From: Echria macrotheca
Lineage: Eukaryota > Ascomycota > Sordariomycetes > Sordariales > Schizotheciaceae
Reading direction: 5' to 3'
NCBI GenBank assembly: GCA_030411725.1
Contig: MU839853.1
Coordinates: 62,001 to 126,000, forward strand
Length of the DNA: 64,000 bases
The notes under the pieces were generated by a model. That model saw only the letters and a list, made by a program, of their open reading frames with translations. It did no database searches and was not told the origin of the DNA. The position numbers were made by a program, and so were the translations under genes. Positions 1 through 10,929 of the stretch are shown piece by piece (positions within the stretch are counted from its first letter, which is position 1; the number at the start of each line of letters is the position of its first letter).

Positions 1-991
1 GATCCTGGACGGCATCCCCAATCAGCTTTACATTTACCAGACCATTCCTGGCTATGCGGACCGCCAGAGACGGCACGGTTGGTCCGCGGAAGTCGTAGGG
101 TACCTCCTCAGGCTTGATCTCAGACCCCAAGTGCCACCGCAGGGGAAAGCCGAACTTTTCCGCCAACGCCTGCATGTCTTCCCCGGCCTCGCTGCCGTGA
201 AAGGATGGGTCGGCCACCAAGCCCTCGACGTCCCGATCGAGCCTCAGGTCTCCATGCACCTGGGCCTCCACGTAGTAATCCAAATTCCCGGTCCTCACGC
301 TTTCCAAGTGCCTCCCTTCTGCCCGTGATTGGATGTGGCGTACGAGTCCGGATGGTCTCAGCTCTCTAGGTGCACCCATAGTGGTCTCTCTCATGAAGGA
401 GTCTTCCAACGCCCCTGCCAATAAAGCGTCGAACTCATCCATAGTGCCTTGCCACTTGGGTGCATCGGCGGAACCGCCAAAGGTGAATGTACACCGGGAC
501 AACACATGCTGCTTCAGCACGAAAAAGCAGGACCCGAACCGCGGCGCTGGCCCATCCGCTGCGGTTCCGAGGATATCCAATGCGCCGTACTTTGGTCTCA
601 GAGCCCGCCACCCTCCTTCGTCCCAACCATCCGCGTGATATGCGCCGCCGAACAGCGACCGTTCCCACTCGTCCCGCGCCCCTCCAGGCTGCGCACTCAA
701 CCCGCCATTCGAGATGCCAGTCTCGAACTGGTTGCGGTAGATACCGTCGACAAGGAGTGAAGCGGCCACAGTCCGGCCACCCTCTCCAACGGGCCGATCT
801 GGATGGAAATGAAGAGCCACGCGTGCTGTTTCGCGAATGGAAGTGAGTAACGCGGCGTGCACAGCGGACATGGGCAGACAGTTGGCCATGTAGAGGCAGT
901 GGTCTATCATCTCGAGCGCCGAGGGGCGTAAGTTCACCGCCACGGAGCGAACATGGTCGATCGCCGCAACTTGTGAGGGATGGGGTTTCAT
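1..991 (-). CDS. DUF3626-type protein, 3' part outside the window
   Basis: An open frame runs from ATG at 991 down through base 1 with no stop, about 330 codons, so the C-terminus lies outside the window. Visible motifs are LHFHPDR near residue 58, then a DG-Y-NQFETG-SNGGL block followed by PGG-RD-WE and LFGGAY, then a YGALDIL and PRFGSCFF pair. From memory these match the DUF3626 family, a protein of unknown function found in bacteria and some fungi. No signal peptide or membrane segment is visible in the part read. It is divergent from the DUF3176 gene that begins at 1785. The function is unknown and I do not assign an enzymatic role. The family call is recollection, not a search result; the coding call itself is strong because a long stop-free frame with coherent motifs is present. 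Confidence 0.7.
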   Translation of the reverse strand, partial: MKPHPSQVAAIDHVRSVAVNLRPSALEMIDHCLYMANCLPMSAVHAALLTSIRETARVALHFHPDRPVGEGGRTVAASLLVDGIYRNQFETGISNGGLSAQPGGARDEWERSLFGGAYHADGWDEGGWRALRPKYGALDILGTAADGPAPRFGSCFFVLKQHVLSRCTFTFGGSADAPKWQGTMDEFDALLAGALEDSFMRETTMGAPRELRPSGLVRHIQSRAEGRHLESVRTGNLDYYVEAQVHGDLRLDRDVEGLVADPSFHGSEAGEDMQALAEKFGFPLRWHLGSEIKPEEVPYDFRGPTVPSLAVRIARNGLVNVKLIGDAVQD

Positions 992-1784
992 TCTCGACGC
1001 CTCCAAGAAGACAAGAAATGTTATCGGATGTCCACCGCAGTTCTGGAGTCTGGTGAAACTTCGCCGTCTACAAACTCAAACCTTGAATCAGTTGCCTGTA
1101 TGTATTGTACATGTAGTCATCGAGAAATACCCGCCTGACTCATCACCCGTATCTCGTCGTATTTCCCCGCACGGCGATTCCCGGGTGAGCTCGACATTTT
1201 TCTTCTTGATAAAGGCGATAAACACCCGTACACAGGCAACCACTTTTAGCTTCCACAAAGCTGCAGATGTAGAAATTGAATGGCCTCGTGTAACCCGGCA
1301 AACTCTCTGCAGACAAACCTGTTTAACTTTGATCATCTGCCTTCATCATGAGTCAGGAGAGACACTTTACTGCAGAGCAGAGGGCGAGTGCGGCACAGAT
1401 CCCCGCCGCAGCCCCTGAATTTCGACCAGGCGTACCCGCGGAATTGGTTGGGCGCGATTGGGTTGTTGCTTTAACCGCAATTCGGTTGGTGCCTGCGAGA
1501 CGCGAACCTGACCTGACTAAACGGGGTCCTTGGCATCGCTGAACCCTTTCCCTGAGGCGCAGCAGCTCCTTCCGACCTGGATTGCAACTCATCGTGGAGA
1601 AAACCATGGATTCAGTCGGCCGGCGGCCAATACCCCTGCAGAGGGTTTCCAGTTACACTGCAACGCTTCGGCATGTCGACCTCAAGACCTATCCTGTTCT
1701 CTCACCTCCGTCCTCGTCCCGTCTCGCCCTTCAACCATCGCCCGGAATGCCTCCCTCCCTGGCCGTCTTGCGGTTCTGGAAAAC
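992..1784. other. Intergenic, divergent promoter region
   Basis: This stretch lies between the minus-strand DUF3626-type gene and the plus-strand DUF3176 gene and should hold both promoters. The frame of the downstream gene is open from 1530 with a TTG codon, but its first 85 codons are not protein-like and the first ATG is at 1785. I see no RNA gene or repeat. Confidence 0.5.
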
Positions 1785-3734
1785 ATGAGGGAGACGACGT
1801 TCGAGACTGTCGAGGTTTCTGGTAGCCCCTCGGATGACTCGCTGCCAGATGGCCGACCGGGCCTATGGCAGATGGGTTGGCGACGCGTCGCGGCCGGCTG
1901 GTGGTGGGAAATTGGGTCGGCCGTTGTCAGCGCCGTGTCGATGGGCCTGATTCTCATCATTCTGGTCAAAACAGACGGCATGACGCTGGCAGACTGGTCA
2001 CTGCCAATCCAGCCAAACTCGCTCATTTCGGTATTCACGACGGTCGGAAAGAGTGCCTTGATGGTGCCGATTGCGGGTTGCTTGGGACAACTGGCATGGC
2101 AACACTTCGCGGCGGAACCCAAGTCCCTCGACCACATTCGCGTGTTTGACGATGCCAGTCGAGGGCCCTGGGGCGCTTTGGAGCTCATCTTCGTCATCGG
2201 CAGGAAGGGCTATCTCGCGAGGTTACTAGCCGCTGCCACCGTGCTAGCGATGGGCATCGAACCATTTGCGCAACAGGTCCTGGAATTCGGGACGCGTCGT
2301 GTGTGGTCCCCGACGCCTTTGGTCCAGATTGCCGCGGCCACCAGCTACCAGTCGAGGGCCTTCCGGAACGATGAGCGTTGGAGCGATGACCCCGTCGAGC
2401 TCTCTCGAGTGGTGATCCGCGACAGCGACATTACCAACGCTATCCTCGGAGTCAAATCCCAACCTTACTTCCATTGTCCTCCCAGCGCCGAAAACTGCAC
2501 TTTCCCGGCCTTCACAACTCTAGGTGTTTGCGGCAGCGTCACCGATCGTTCCAAGGGTTCGCGGTTGGCCTGCGAGACTGGTGTTGCAGGCGATATAACC
2601 TGTACCTTCACGTGGTCAAGCGGCAACATGTCGGCCACTTTCAACAAACCTATGGACCCCCGAAATCCCGAAAGCGAGCGCCAGCACGAAGTTTTCCGGC
2701 TCAGGGTCGAGCCAACTCCTCCGTCCACAGCGGTCATGGGCCTTACAATGACGGCCCTTCGTGCCAACACGACTGACGTGCTGGACAGTATCCGGAAAAG
2801 CACGCCGCCCAAAGCGGAGCTCTTGACGCTGCGCTTGTACTGGTGTGCCCAGGACTACCGCTGGGCAAACGTCTCGGCCGCCCAGCTCACATCCAGCCAA
2901 CCAGATACGGAGCCCCTGATTCCGGCCCCGTCGTCCAACTCGTCGGATGAATGGCTCACGTTTGTCTCGTCGACGGGTACCGAGTACCGCATCCACCGCG
3001 AGACCCATGCGTCAATATGGGATTATCTGGGCACCAAAATGCTTGCATCCCATGTGTTGATGAACACAAAGCCACTCTCCCAGTCGGCACCTGGCAACAT
3101 CACGTATAATCTCGGCACCGAGGAGGGGACTTGCCGCCCCCCGCTAGAGATGTACCTCTACTCCTCCAACTTGGACAACGCAACGACAAACCTCGCTTCA
3201 CTCCTCTCCAACTACATTCGCAGTCGGGCGCCGTCGACCGACACGGCGACTTCGCTTTCGTCAGGCAACGACAACCTCGGGGACAACGCGAACTCGACAA
3301 TCCTCACCGGCTCAGCATGGAAAGACGAAACGTACATAGAAGTGCGATGGGTGTGGATCTCTCTGCCCCTTGCCGAGACGCTCCTCACGATTCTATTGCT
3401 CCTTGCAACGATAGTCAGCTCGCGAATGTCCGGACTACCGGTGCTGGGCAACTCTCCCTTGGGATTACTGTTCCACGGTCTCGACGGACATGTGGGTGCA
3501 GATCGAGAGGCCAGGCTGCAGAGCAGGAGAGAAATCGTCGGCGTCGCTCGTCGGATCGATGTAAGGTTTGGTAGAAAGGAGAAAGGGGGAGGTCTGGGTT
3601 TTACGGTTGTTGACGACAAGAACGCAGATATTAGAGAAAGAAATGGGATGGACAGCAGCATCGTCTCTGGTTTGGGGCAAGAAAGAGAAAAGGTGGCCAG
3701 GGTACAGGTGCAGGATGTACTTGAGAAAGTCTGA
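1785..3734 (+). CDS. DUF3176 family membrane protein
   Basis: A single-exon protein of 649 residues if started at the first ATG, 1785. A hydrophobic segment begins with WWWEIGSAVVSAVSMG and is followed by the family block LADWSLPIQPNSLISVF and a KSALMVPI segment; a second segment (LLAAATVLAMGIEPFAQQVL) follows. A long extracytoplasmic-looking middle with several cysteines and N-glycosylation sequons leads to a C-terminal membrane helix (WISLPLAETLLTILLLLATIV) and a short charged tail. This is the usual layout of fungal DUF3176 proteins, a plasma-membrane-type family of unknown function that is expanded in Pezizomycotina. A second member lies at 21504-23498 on the other strand with the same blocks, so the two are paralogues. 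Start choice: the upstream 85 codons read from a TTG and look like untranslated leader. Confidence 0.85.
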   Translation: MRETTFETVEVSGSPSDDSLPDGRPGLWQMGWRRVAAGWWWEIGSAVVSAVSMGLILIILVKTDGMTLADWSLPIQPNSLISVFTTVGKSALMVPIAGCLGQLAWQHFAAEPKSLDHIRVFDDASRGPWGALELIFVIGRKGYLARLLAAATVLAMGIEPFAQQVLEFGTRRVWSPTPLVQIAAATSYQSRAFRNDERWSDDPVELSRVVIRDSDITNAILGVKSQPYFHCPPSAENCTFPAFTTLGVCGSVTDRSKGSRLACETGVAGDITCTFTWSSGNMSATFNKPMDPRNPESERQHEVFRLRVEPTPPSTAVMGLTMTALRANTTDVLDSIRKSTPPKAELLTLRLYWCAQDYRWANVSAAQLTSSQPDTEPLIPAPSSNSSDEWLTFVSSTGTEYRIHRETHASIWDYLGTKMLASHVLMNTKPLSQSAPGNITYNLGTEEGTCRPPLEMYLYSSNLDNATTNLASLLSNYIRSRAPSTDTATSLSSGNDNLGDNANSTILTGSAWKDETYIEVRWVWISLPLAETLLTILLLLATIVSSRMSGLPVLGNSPLGLLFHGLDGHVGADREARLQSRREIVGVARRIDVRFGRKEKGGGLGFTVVDDKNADIRERNGMDSSIVSGLGQEREKVARVQVQDVLEKV

Positions 3735-4138
3735 AATGGAACTTGTCGCCTCTGCTCCCTTTTCATCACCCCGTCCACTTAATTGTGTAGTCGACGCAGG
3801 GTTGGCGTCAGAAAACAGTTTTTTTATTTTATGAAAAGTAAGGATTACTTGTGTGGAAAGGCGTAGGTCCTCTGTTCCGACCTGCAAGACGCGGCCCGCA
3901 AACACCTCCCGTCACGCCACGGCTCTGAACACATTATTACAAATTCCAGCGTCAGCCCACCCGGCTTTGTCACAAAGCACAACATGCCATAGCATGACAG
4001 TCGCAAGACAAAATGGGGTGATCGCCACCGACTTCACACTAGTTTAAAGTTTACCGGTCGTTTATCTCCCAGACAGCTAGCTTCTATCGACCAGAAAAAA
4101 ACCCCAACCCGATATCGAAATCAAAATCAACAACCACC
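3735..4138. other. Intergenic, no gene seen
   Basis: Between the DUF3176 gene and the next plus-strand gene. It is moderately AT-rich near 3780-3850 and ends in an A/C-rich leader just before a good start context (CCACC before ATG at 4139). No RNA gene or repeat is visible. Confidence 0.5.
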
Positions 4139-4873
4139 ATGAAGAAAACATACATTGTCTGCACCAACTTCGCCCACCCCTGCGCCCCGTCCGCCCTCGC
4201 GCTAGGCCACATCCTCGACAACCCCTTCGACTGGGCGCCAGCACCGCGCAACCGCGATTGCCACGTCCCCATCCCCTCTTCGAACGTCTCGCATACGCTG
4301 ATGAAAGAGGGGCTCACCGCGAAACGGATGGATCTCGCGACTGGCAAAGACAGCGCCGGGGTATGGGGCCAGTTCCTGGCTCGGTTTCGCGGGGTTGGTC
4401 CACGTCCCCCGCATTCAGATCGGGAAGAAGAAGATGATTTGGTGCGGATCGAAACGCTGGAGACGACAGAATTCGAGCCGTCGATGGAATATGTGACGCA
4501 GAGCGTGGCTGGGCGTAGTGTGAGGGATGATGTTGAGGAGAGAGGGGGGGAGGCGGTGCTGTATATGGTCACTGGGATGAAGGTTGTCAAGGGAGCTTCG
4601 GTCGGCCGTGTTGAGGATGGGACGGTGCAGTGGACGGAGCCGATGGATTTCGTGCTTGCGATTCGGGTTGGCAAGCTTTGTGTTGATGAGTGGGATGTTG
4701 ATGTCCGCCATTCTGATCGGGATGGCGAGGCGATGAATGGTGAAGGTGCCGTGAAGGGGAGGCGTGCTGTGGAGTTTGGTGGAGATCTCACCATGAAGGA
4801 CCTTGACATGATGCTGGGCGAGGAGTACACGGTTATCGGGGACACCGAGGATGATATCCGTTGGGTTGTGTAG
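4139..4873 (+). CDS. Conserved-looking fungal hypothetical protein, 244 aa
   Basis: An uninterrupted 244-codon frame starts at an ATG in a strong context (CCACCATGA). The protein opens with KKTYIVCTNFAHP, has a central acidic stretch (EEEDDLVRIETLETTEF), and then YMVTGMKVVKGASVGR and MDFVLAIRVGKL blocks. Those two blocks resemble a set of fungal hypotheticals I remember with 'TG-KIARGA' and 'FV-AYR-RKI' motifs; I know of no function for them. No signal peptide or membrane helix is seen, so it is probably cytosolic. A 271-codon frame lies on the opposite strand over the same bases, but it is serine/threonine/proline-rich without domain-like features, which is what antisense of an acidic coding region looks like, so I chose this strand. 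Confidence 0.65.
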   Translation: MKKTYIVCTNFAHPCAPSALALGHILDNPFDWAPAPRNRDCHVPIPSSNVSHTLMKEGLTAKRMDLATGKDSAGVWGQFLARFRGVGPRPPHSDREEEDDLVRIETLETTEFEPSMEYVTQSVAGRSVRDDVEERGGEAVLYMVTGMKVVKGASVGRVEDGTVQWTEPMDFVLAIRVGKLCVDEWDVDVRHSDRDGEAMNGEGAVKGRRAVEFGGDLTMKDLDMMLGEEYTVIGDTEDDIRWVV

Positions 4874-5508
4874 GTACCTCTAGGGGGGCTTGGATTCAAA
4901 AGGGATGGTTTGACCGGCCGTTCTCTAATTTTTTCTACACTAATGACTACCTAGCATGGGTAACGCTTCCTCCATGTCCTCCTCAAGGCCCCTGATGATG
5001 TATGGAACTGAGTGAGGGCTATGATTCGCAGGGTTAGATAACGTAAGGTATGTGCGATACATTTACATACCTGGCCGGAGATCACATGATGGAATTCGAG
5101 GACCAAGTGTAAACAACCTGCTCTCGGGAGATGGTGAATTCTCTGTTTTCCTGAATTAAGATGACGGGGTTTTGAGAACGGTCTGGCGACACTGGCATGT
5201 GTTCAAATCGGGGGTTTAGGGAAGACATATCAGTGGTGCCCCCAGCGCTGGTCTCTCGCGGCCCTATATCGCTGCGGCCGGGCGTCTTATCTCGGTTTGA
5301 AACCCGGACTGGCCGATTGCTGCACCGGCATGCAAGTTCACTCTTTCACGTCGTCACATGACAATGAAGCGCCATTTGATGCCATAACCCCGCATTTGAG
5401 TTATCCCAGGTCCAACTCCCAACTTCCGGGTTGTAACCTCATAGCCTGTGTTACTTTGGACTCAGCACTTTCCCCACTTCAGTCTAGACCTACGCTTGGC
5501 GTACCGCA
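4874..5508. other. Intergenic, no gene seen
   Basis: This stretch precedes the methyltransferase gene. The only local feature is a GTAGGTACCT string just after the previous stop, one of many related GTAGGTA/ACCTAGGTA strings in this window. No RNA gene is visible. Confidence 0.5.
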
Positions 5509-7108
5509 ATGAACGCGATGGAAGAAGATTCGCCACATGAGATGCAGCATCCTGCACAGTCATCGTCTGGAGTTGTCGACGTTCCGCCGGCAACGGAAGC
5601 TCCTCCGGTTCTGAGAGCTTCTGACCAACCACCCTATCTGCCGTCGCCCGATGACGACAATGCTGACACTCCCATGGTCTGTTACCCATATGAGGAAACC
5701 CTTGAATATCCATACTAACCTTGCTTTGTTCAGGAAAACACGTTCAACAACGCCGAGTCAGTCCTGTCCCCACTCAGCTCTCTGAGCAACAATGCAGAGA
5801 TGGGCTAACAAAAAACAGCCCATCGACAATGTCAGTAACCTCCAGCGTCTACGACTTCCTCGAAGAAAACGGTAGGACATATCATAGCTACAAGGCGGGA
5901 AGTAGGTCACCTTCCTAATTCTGCTCGGCCTGACTTGCTCATGCACGCACTGCGCAGAGTATTTGCTGCCCAATGATACGGTGAGTAATCAGGCACGTAT
6001 ATTGCTTTCCCGTTGCTGACACAGAGTAATAGCGCGAGCGGGAGAGGCTAGACCTTCAACATGCCTTGTTTTTGCTGACGGTGAACGGGCGACTCTTCTT
6101 GGCGCCGATTGGTGATAACCCCCGGAACGTACTTGACATCGGAACAGGCTAGTCATCCAGGCAAATAGTCTTTTTGGTCAAAGATGGCTGACTATTGTCT
6201 TCTCTATCAGGGACGGGGATTTGGGCCATTGATTTCGCACAAATGTTCCCAGAGGCTCAGGTGATTGGGACTGACTTGAGCCCTATACAGCCAATATTGG
6301 AAGTGGCCTCTTCCACTAGCATTACTTATTCGTTGAAAAGTGCAAAACTAACCATAAAATAGTCTGCCGACTAATTGTCGCTTTGAAATCAACGATGCCG
6401 AGGTAGTCCATTCTTTATCCCTTGCACAACCAGCTGGTGTTCCGCAGTGTTCTAACGTCGTGTGCTACCTAGGAAGAATGGGCGTTCACCAAGCGTTTCG
6501 ACTATATCCATGGCCGAGCGATGGCCAGCTGCTTCTCGGACCCATCCTCGGTCATACGCCAGGCCTTTGAGGCGTGTGCTCCAGGTGGCTATCTCGAACT
6601 GCAAGATGGCGTCTACCCGTTCCAGTTCGCGGGGCCAACACAGCCAGATCCCAACAACGCCATGTATCGCTGGGCTGGTCTCATCTATGAAGGTGCCGCC
6701 AAGGCCGGTCGGCCACTCAACAGAGTGCGCAATTATAAGAAGTGGATGGAGGAAGCCGGCTTCGAGGACGTGGTGGAGCAGTATTTTTACTGGCCCAACG
6801 GCACCTGGGCTAAAGGTGAGTACTACAAGACCATTGGGGCCGTTTTCCAGCAGAACTTGCTTGCTGGCCTCGAGGGGATGAGCCTCAAGACCCTAGGCCG
6901 TCTAGGCTGGTCGACAGAGCAGATCATGCCGTTCCTTTCCGAGGTCAGGGAAGAGATACTGAACCCATCGGCAACACGTGCATTTCTTCCCATGTCAGTG
7001 TCCAATCCTATTCTTGTATAGGTGGCGGTGATTACTGACAGGTGTTGTAGTCTTTTTGTATACGGGCGAAAACCACTATCATCCCAGATCGGGACGCAGG
7101 TTTCTTGA
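5509..7108 (+). CDS. LaeA-like SAM-dependent methyltransferase, intron-rich
   Basis: Exons read as 5509-5676, 5734-5756, 5819-5901, 5958-5980, 6033-6147, 6211-6289, 6363-6402, 6473-6993 and 7051-7108, giving about 369 residues. The order of blocks is that of LaeA-like fungal methyltransferases: SVYDFLEENGRTYHSYKAGK, YLLPND, RERERLDLQHALFLLTVNG, the SAM site DIGTGTGIWAIDF, GTDLSPI, NCRFEINDAEEEW, FDYIHGRAMASCF, PGGYLELQD, and an end like AFLPILFVYGRKP. Such proteins methylate small molecules or act in secondary-metabolism control. Two junctions are odd. The intron at 6148-6210 starts with GC, not GT. At 6290-6362 only a second GC donor keeps frame; the nearby GT donor at 6303 leads to an immediate stop. 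The gene therefore either uses two GC-AG introns or carries a small indel. Upstream exons of 23 nt are also unusually short. Confidence 0.75.
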
Positions 7109-7297
7109 GAGGGGTGAGATCTACGTGTGTTGCTCTCCACGAGTCGCAGCAGCCTCTGTCTGGGACAAGGATAAGGGAATTGAGAAGCGGTTCTCGGAAG
7201 TTATCAATCATCCAATATTTCTCACGCTGGTATCCACTCAGGTATCTCACTCGTTCCCCACCGCACGTCTAGACTACAGCATCAAGCGTAAAAGTGA

Positions 7298-8573
7298 TCA
7301 CACTCCAAAGATGGCCATGTTCTCTTCAGCCACCGCCCTCCATCCCTCAACCTTGTCCCCGCACGTGGCTCGCGGACAGACCTCGACAATGGCGCGGACG
7401 TAGCTCTGAACGGTCTGCATAGCCCGCTGCAGGGCGGACGGCTCCATCTGGTCGAGGACGTGCGGGGCTTTTTGACTGATGATATCCCGAAAGATGGCGC
7501 TGAGGGTGTCTTGCTCGGGTTTGGATGTTTCGTTCCGTCTCGCGTTCCATCTGACTTTTATTAGTCTCATAGCAGAGGTAAACATGCGGAAAACGGAAAG
7601 TTGCTCACAAAAACGCCCGGGGCGGGTCCCACCGGCTCGCGGGCACAACGCCGGCAAACTCCCAGTCCAGCACGGCCGTGATACGGATCTCGTTTTCCTC
7701 TGCCTCTGGAGAGGTCCCCGGTTTGAATTCGCACATGATATTTGCAAAGTGCAGATCCCGGTGCGCGACAACGTAAACTGTATCGTCCAGCTGCTCAACG
7801 TAGGCTTCGGAGCGGATGACGTCGGCGAACAGCCTCAGCCGCGGGATCAAATCCCTGAAGGCGGTCAAGGACGGGTGTCGCTCGATGGCGTGAATGTACC
7901 GCTCCACGTTGGCTGCGATATATGCCGTGTAGCCGTCGAATCCAGTGGGTGATATCGGGTTCAGCGTTGCGACTGTCTCGCTGCCCGACGACGCCGGCCA
8001 GAACTGGGCAATGTCCGGTTCCTGCCAGAACGTCTCCTCCAGAGCGGGGCCTGGCTGCACGTGTTGGTCTCCGGATTTCGACGGGACCAGACCTCCGACG
8101 AACCGAACCGGCCACACACCGACGTCATGGAGCTGGATGATGTAGTCCGCCAGCTGCGTAACAAGAGCGCGCTTGTGGGCGTCGCTGAGGCGTTCGTAGA
8201 CGCGATCAACACTAACACCGGCAGCTTTCTCGCAGAGAGTAAATTCGTGTCCGATGGGGTTGTTGTCGGTGTCATCGTAGTGCACCACCCGCGCGACGGG
8301 AATTGTCGTGTGGGCCTGCACCCAGTTCATCACTCCGACCTCGTTGCGCGTTTTGAGGCCGGGGAGGTGGCGGCCGGCCACGCGCAGAATCAGTACCACA
8401 GGCTCTGGGTTGGCGGGGTTGGGAGGAAACGAGACCTCGTAGATGGCGTGGTACTCAGCTGCCACCGAGAGAGGGGCGATCGCGCTCGGGGTCGGCAGTT
8501 TGAGTGAGGCACATAATGCCCGAATGGAATCGTCCGAAACGGGCGGCGGGAGGTGGTCGGCCGGTGTCCCCAT
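7298..8573 (-). CDS. Aminoglycoside phosphotransferase (APH) family kinase-like protein
   Basis: Two exons, 8573-7609 and 7550-7298, joined across a 58-bp intron (GTGAGC...GTCAG) that restores the family sequence RAFLWNARRNE; the product is about 405 residues. The catalytic loop HRDLHFANIM and the metal-binding VLDWEFAG match the Brenner and DxD-like motifs of the APH/choline-kinase-like fold. An N-lobe segment VVLILRVAGRHLPG leads into KTRNEVGVMNW, and IPVARVVHYDDTDNNPIGHEF is typical of fungal APH proteins. These phosphorylate small molecules or, in many fungal cases, unknown substrates; nothing here identifies the substrate. I start at MGTPADHL (8573). A further in-frame ATG-type start at 8648 would add 25 low-complexity residues. 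It is convergent with the methyltransferase, whose stop is 190 bp away. Confidence 0.85.
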
Positions 8574-9162
8574 TGTGTTCACTTTTAATAGCCTGTGTTG
8601 CCTTTGGGTGAGTTGCAATGATGGTTGCGGAGTACCGAGGTCGTTCAAGGTGGCAGGGAGTTGAGAAGTGTAGAGGGGGACGGTGGTGCGACATTATGAA
8701 GGAATTTGCACCGGATATAATGCGAAGCTCGGATTATCGAGAGAAGAAAGGCATACCCGTTGGTTGTGGGGCGCGCTTTCGCTTAGGCAACCAACCACTC
8801 GGAACTATCAAGGCCGTTAGGAAGGAAGGATCTTCGGTATCGAGAACCCATGGGGTATATGCAATTGCGGGCGGTTAAGGGATTGACTAGGTATGGGCTT
8901 GAGACCGAACTGGCGCAGGCCAGCGGGCATGAGGACCATCACAAGAACTCGAATGTCTTCGACATCCGCGCTAAAGTTGACCGCTGGTTTGAAGAGTCGT
9001 GTTCCCAGAGACAAAAGAATCCAAACTCTGTGGAGATCACTTGGTTGTGGTGGAGATACGAAGAAGGTGTTGAACGTCGCCGGTTGTGCTTCTTGTGGGA
9101 TTACCTAAGGTGCCAGAGTTGTGAGCAAGACGTTCCGGGGTGTCATTGACACAGGCAGCGAT

Positions 9163-9190
9163 AGATAGGTACGGTAGGTAGGTAGGTAGA
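9163..9190. repeat. GTAG-type tetranucleotide tract
   Basis: Short tandem GGTA/GTAG units after AGATAGGTACG. Similar tracts recur near 42865, 62720 and 26150 in non-coding DNA. Confidence 0.7.
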
Positions 9191-10851
9191 CAATTTCACG
9201 ACTCGGGAAAACGAGAACGCAAACCATCGAAGAATTAAGTGGAAAACAATTCCAAAAGATGCTTCCGAGAACAAAAGCATATAAATAGGGATTTTATTTT
9301 GACAAAGAATTGTAAGTTGTGCAGTACGACAAAAAAAAGGACAACTCTTGAGCCCCCCTGTAAATAGATTTACCCCGCTGGGATGCGCTGGAAGTAGAAA
9401 CCTCACTTGCACTTCGCTCGTTTCAGCCGCATGGCATAGGTGCCTACGGTTTAATTGTATCTTAGAAATGGAAAATAACCCTTTATGATTTCAAAAGCAA
9501 AAGCGTACATTTTGTTGAAGTTTCACACAGTTTAATCAATGCGGCTGTGTTGATGTGTGGGTTTGGCGTCTGGTGTTTGCTGTGTTTGTCAAAGTTCGAA
9601 GAATTTCTTTGGACGGTATTCCGTCCTGGAACAAGAATGACCAAAGCTTTTGTCTCGTTTACTTCCAGTCCTTACTTCCCCAGGTCCGCTTGCCTATCGC
9701 CTGCTCAAAGTCCCGGACTTCGTTGCTTTCGCTATTTATCCCGCAGGCGGTCACCATCCGTGCCCGCGTCCACCACAATAGTACAGCCATAACACCGCAG
9801 CGAGGACTCAAGGTCTTCCCTAAACCTTTGAATGAAAACCCACGTGGGTGCCCTCTGTCCCGCTCTCTGCGCTTGGGTTGCAACGGTGTCAAGATGGCGT
9901 CCGATAAATTGCTGCAGTCACCACTAGTACCATGTATGGCATCATGTTTGTGGTGTGGTCATTCAGGGTTATCGAAGCTGAGAGGGCGGCACTCTTGAGA
10001 GTGTCGAGGAACCGGCCTTCGACAGTCGGCCTCGGTCCCAACCAACTTCCAAGGATGATGTCCTGGGTTGGTGGTGATATTGGCCGAAATCCCCGAGAGC
10101 ATGTGGGTGGGCTGGGATCAAGATTGGCAGGTATTACTCTGGGGCGTTTCTTCTGGGATACAATAGCACTCTCATATCGAGTCTTCTTTACCCGGGTTGC
10201 AGCTACACCCCCGCAAACCGTTGCATCAGCCCCAACTAAATCCGGCACGTCCATCATGTCGCGCATATATTTCTTCTTTCGTCACCGACCTGGATTCCGG
10301 GATTGCCATATTTCCATCTCCCGGTATTCGACCGACGTCGTGCGTTCATTCCTCCACACCACCCTATTGGTGTGCCTGGCGGCATCGCATCGGTCTGCCA
10401 AGCGTCTTGGCCAATCGTGATCTGTTTTGGCAGCACGCGACAACGGCCTCGGCACGGGACGCAGGAACCCCTTGGCAACCGCCAGCCATAGGGCGCCTGA
10501 CACTACACGTACCTAGGTACCGTTACATCTGCTAGAGTCGTGCTGTTTCCTTCGCTATCAGGCTCGTGCACTCCCCCGTCGATGTCATTGGAGCAGAGCC
10601 AAGACTCCGATGCGGCAGCCCCTGTCGATGTGCTGCTCATTGAGAAAGCCATCGTCTCCGGCTACAACTCTGTTATGAACTACGGTTGTGTCGTATGTTC
10701 GGCTAGGAGCTGATCGAGGGTAGAGACTCAATCTCTCGCAAGAAGGTATGGAAAAGGGATTAACATGCACAGTCTGGAGAGGGAGGGCACGTGGGTTAGG
10801 AAGAATCCAGAACAGCCCGAAGCTGGCGATGCCTATTGCATAAGAGTCATG

Positions 10852-10859
10852 TATAAATT
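10852..10859 (+). promoter_or_regulatory. Possible TATA element
   Basis: TATAAATT sits 71-78 bp upstream of the phosphoesterase ATG at 10930. Fungal TATA elements are loosely placed, so this is only a candidate. Confidence 0.25.
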
Positions 10860-10929
10860 GAATCTACGGCTCGCAGACATGACGGATGATCTTGGAAAGC
10901 TAGTTGTCTCGCACAAGGATTTCCACTGC

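Larger units (their letters stand above)
8574..10929. other. Long intergenic region, no confident gene
   Basis: About 2.3 kb between the APH gene and the phosphoesterase gene. It holds a GTAG-type tract (9163-9190), an AT-rich patch near 9190-9550, a palindrome GTACCTAGGTAC at 10509-10520, and only short frames without domain-like content. The longest, a 125-codon minus frame at 9889-10266, shows no motif or splice partner. I see no RNA gene. Confidence 0.45.

Noticed and set aside
4084..4899. A 271-codon minus-strand frame over the hypothetical gene at 4139-4873
   Set aside because: Serine/threonine/proline-rich without domain features, and no good start context; it mirrors the acidic plus-strand coding sequence.
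9889..10266. A 125-codon minus frame in the long intergenic region
   Set aside because: No motif, no splice partner and unremarkable composition.
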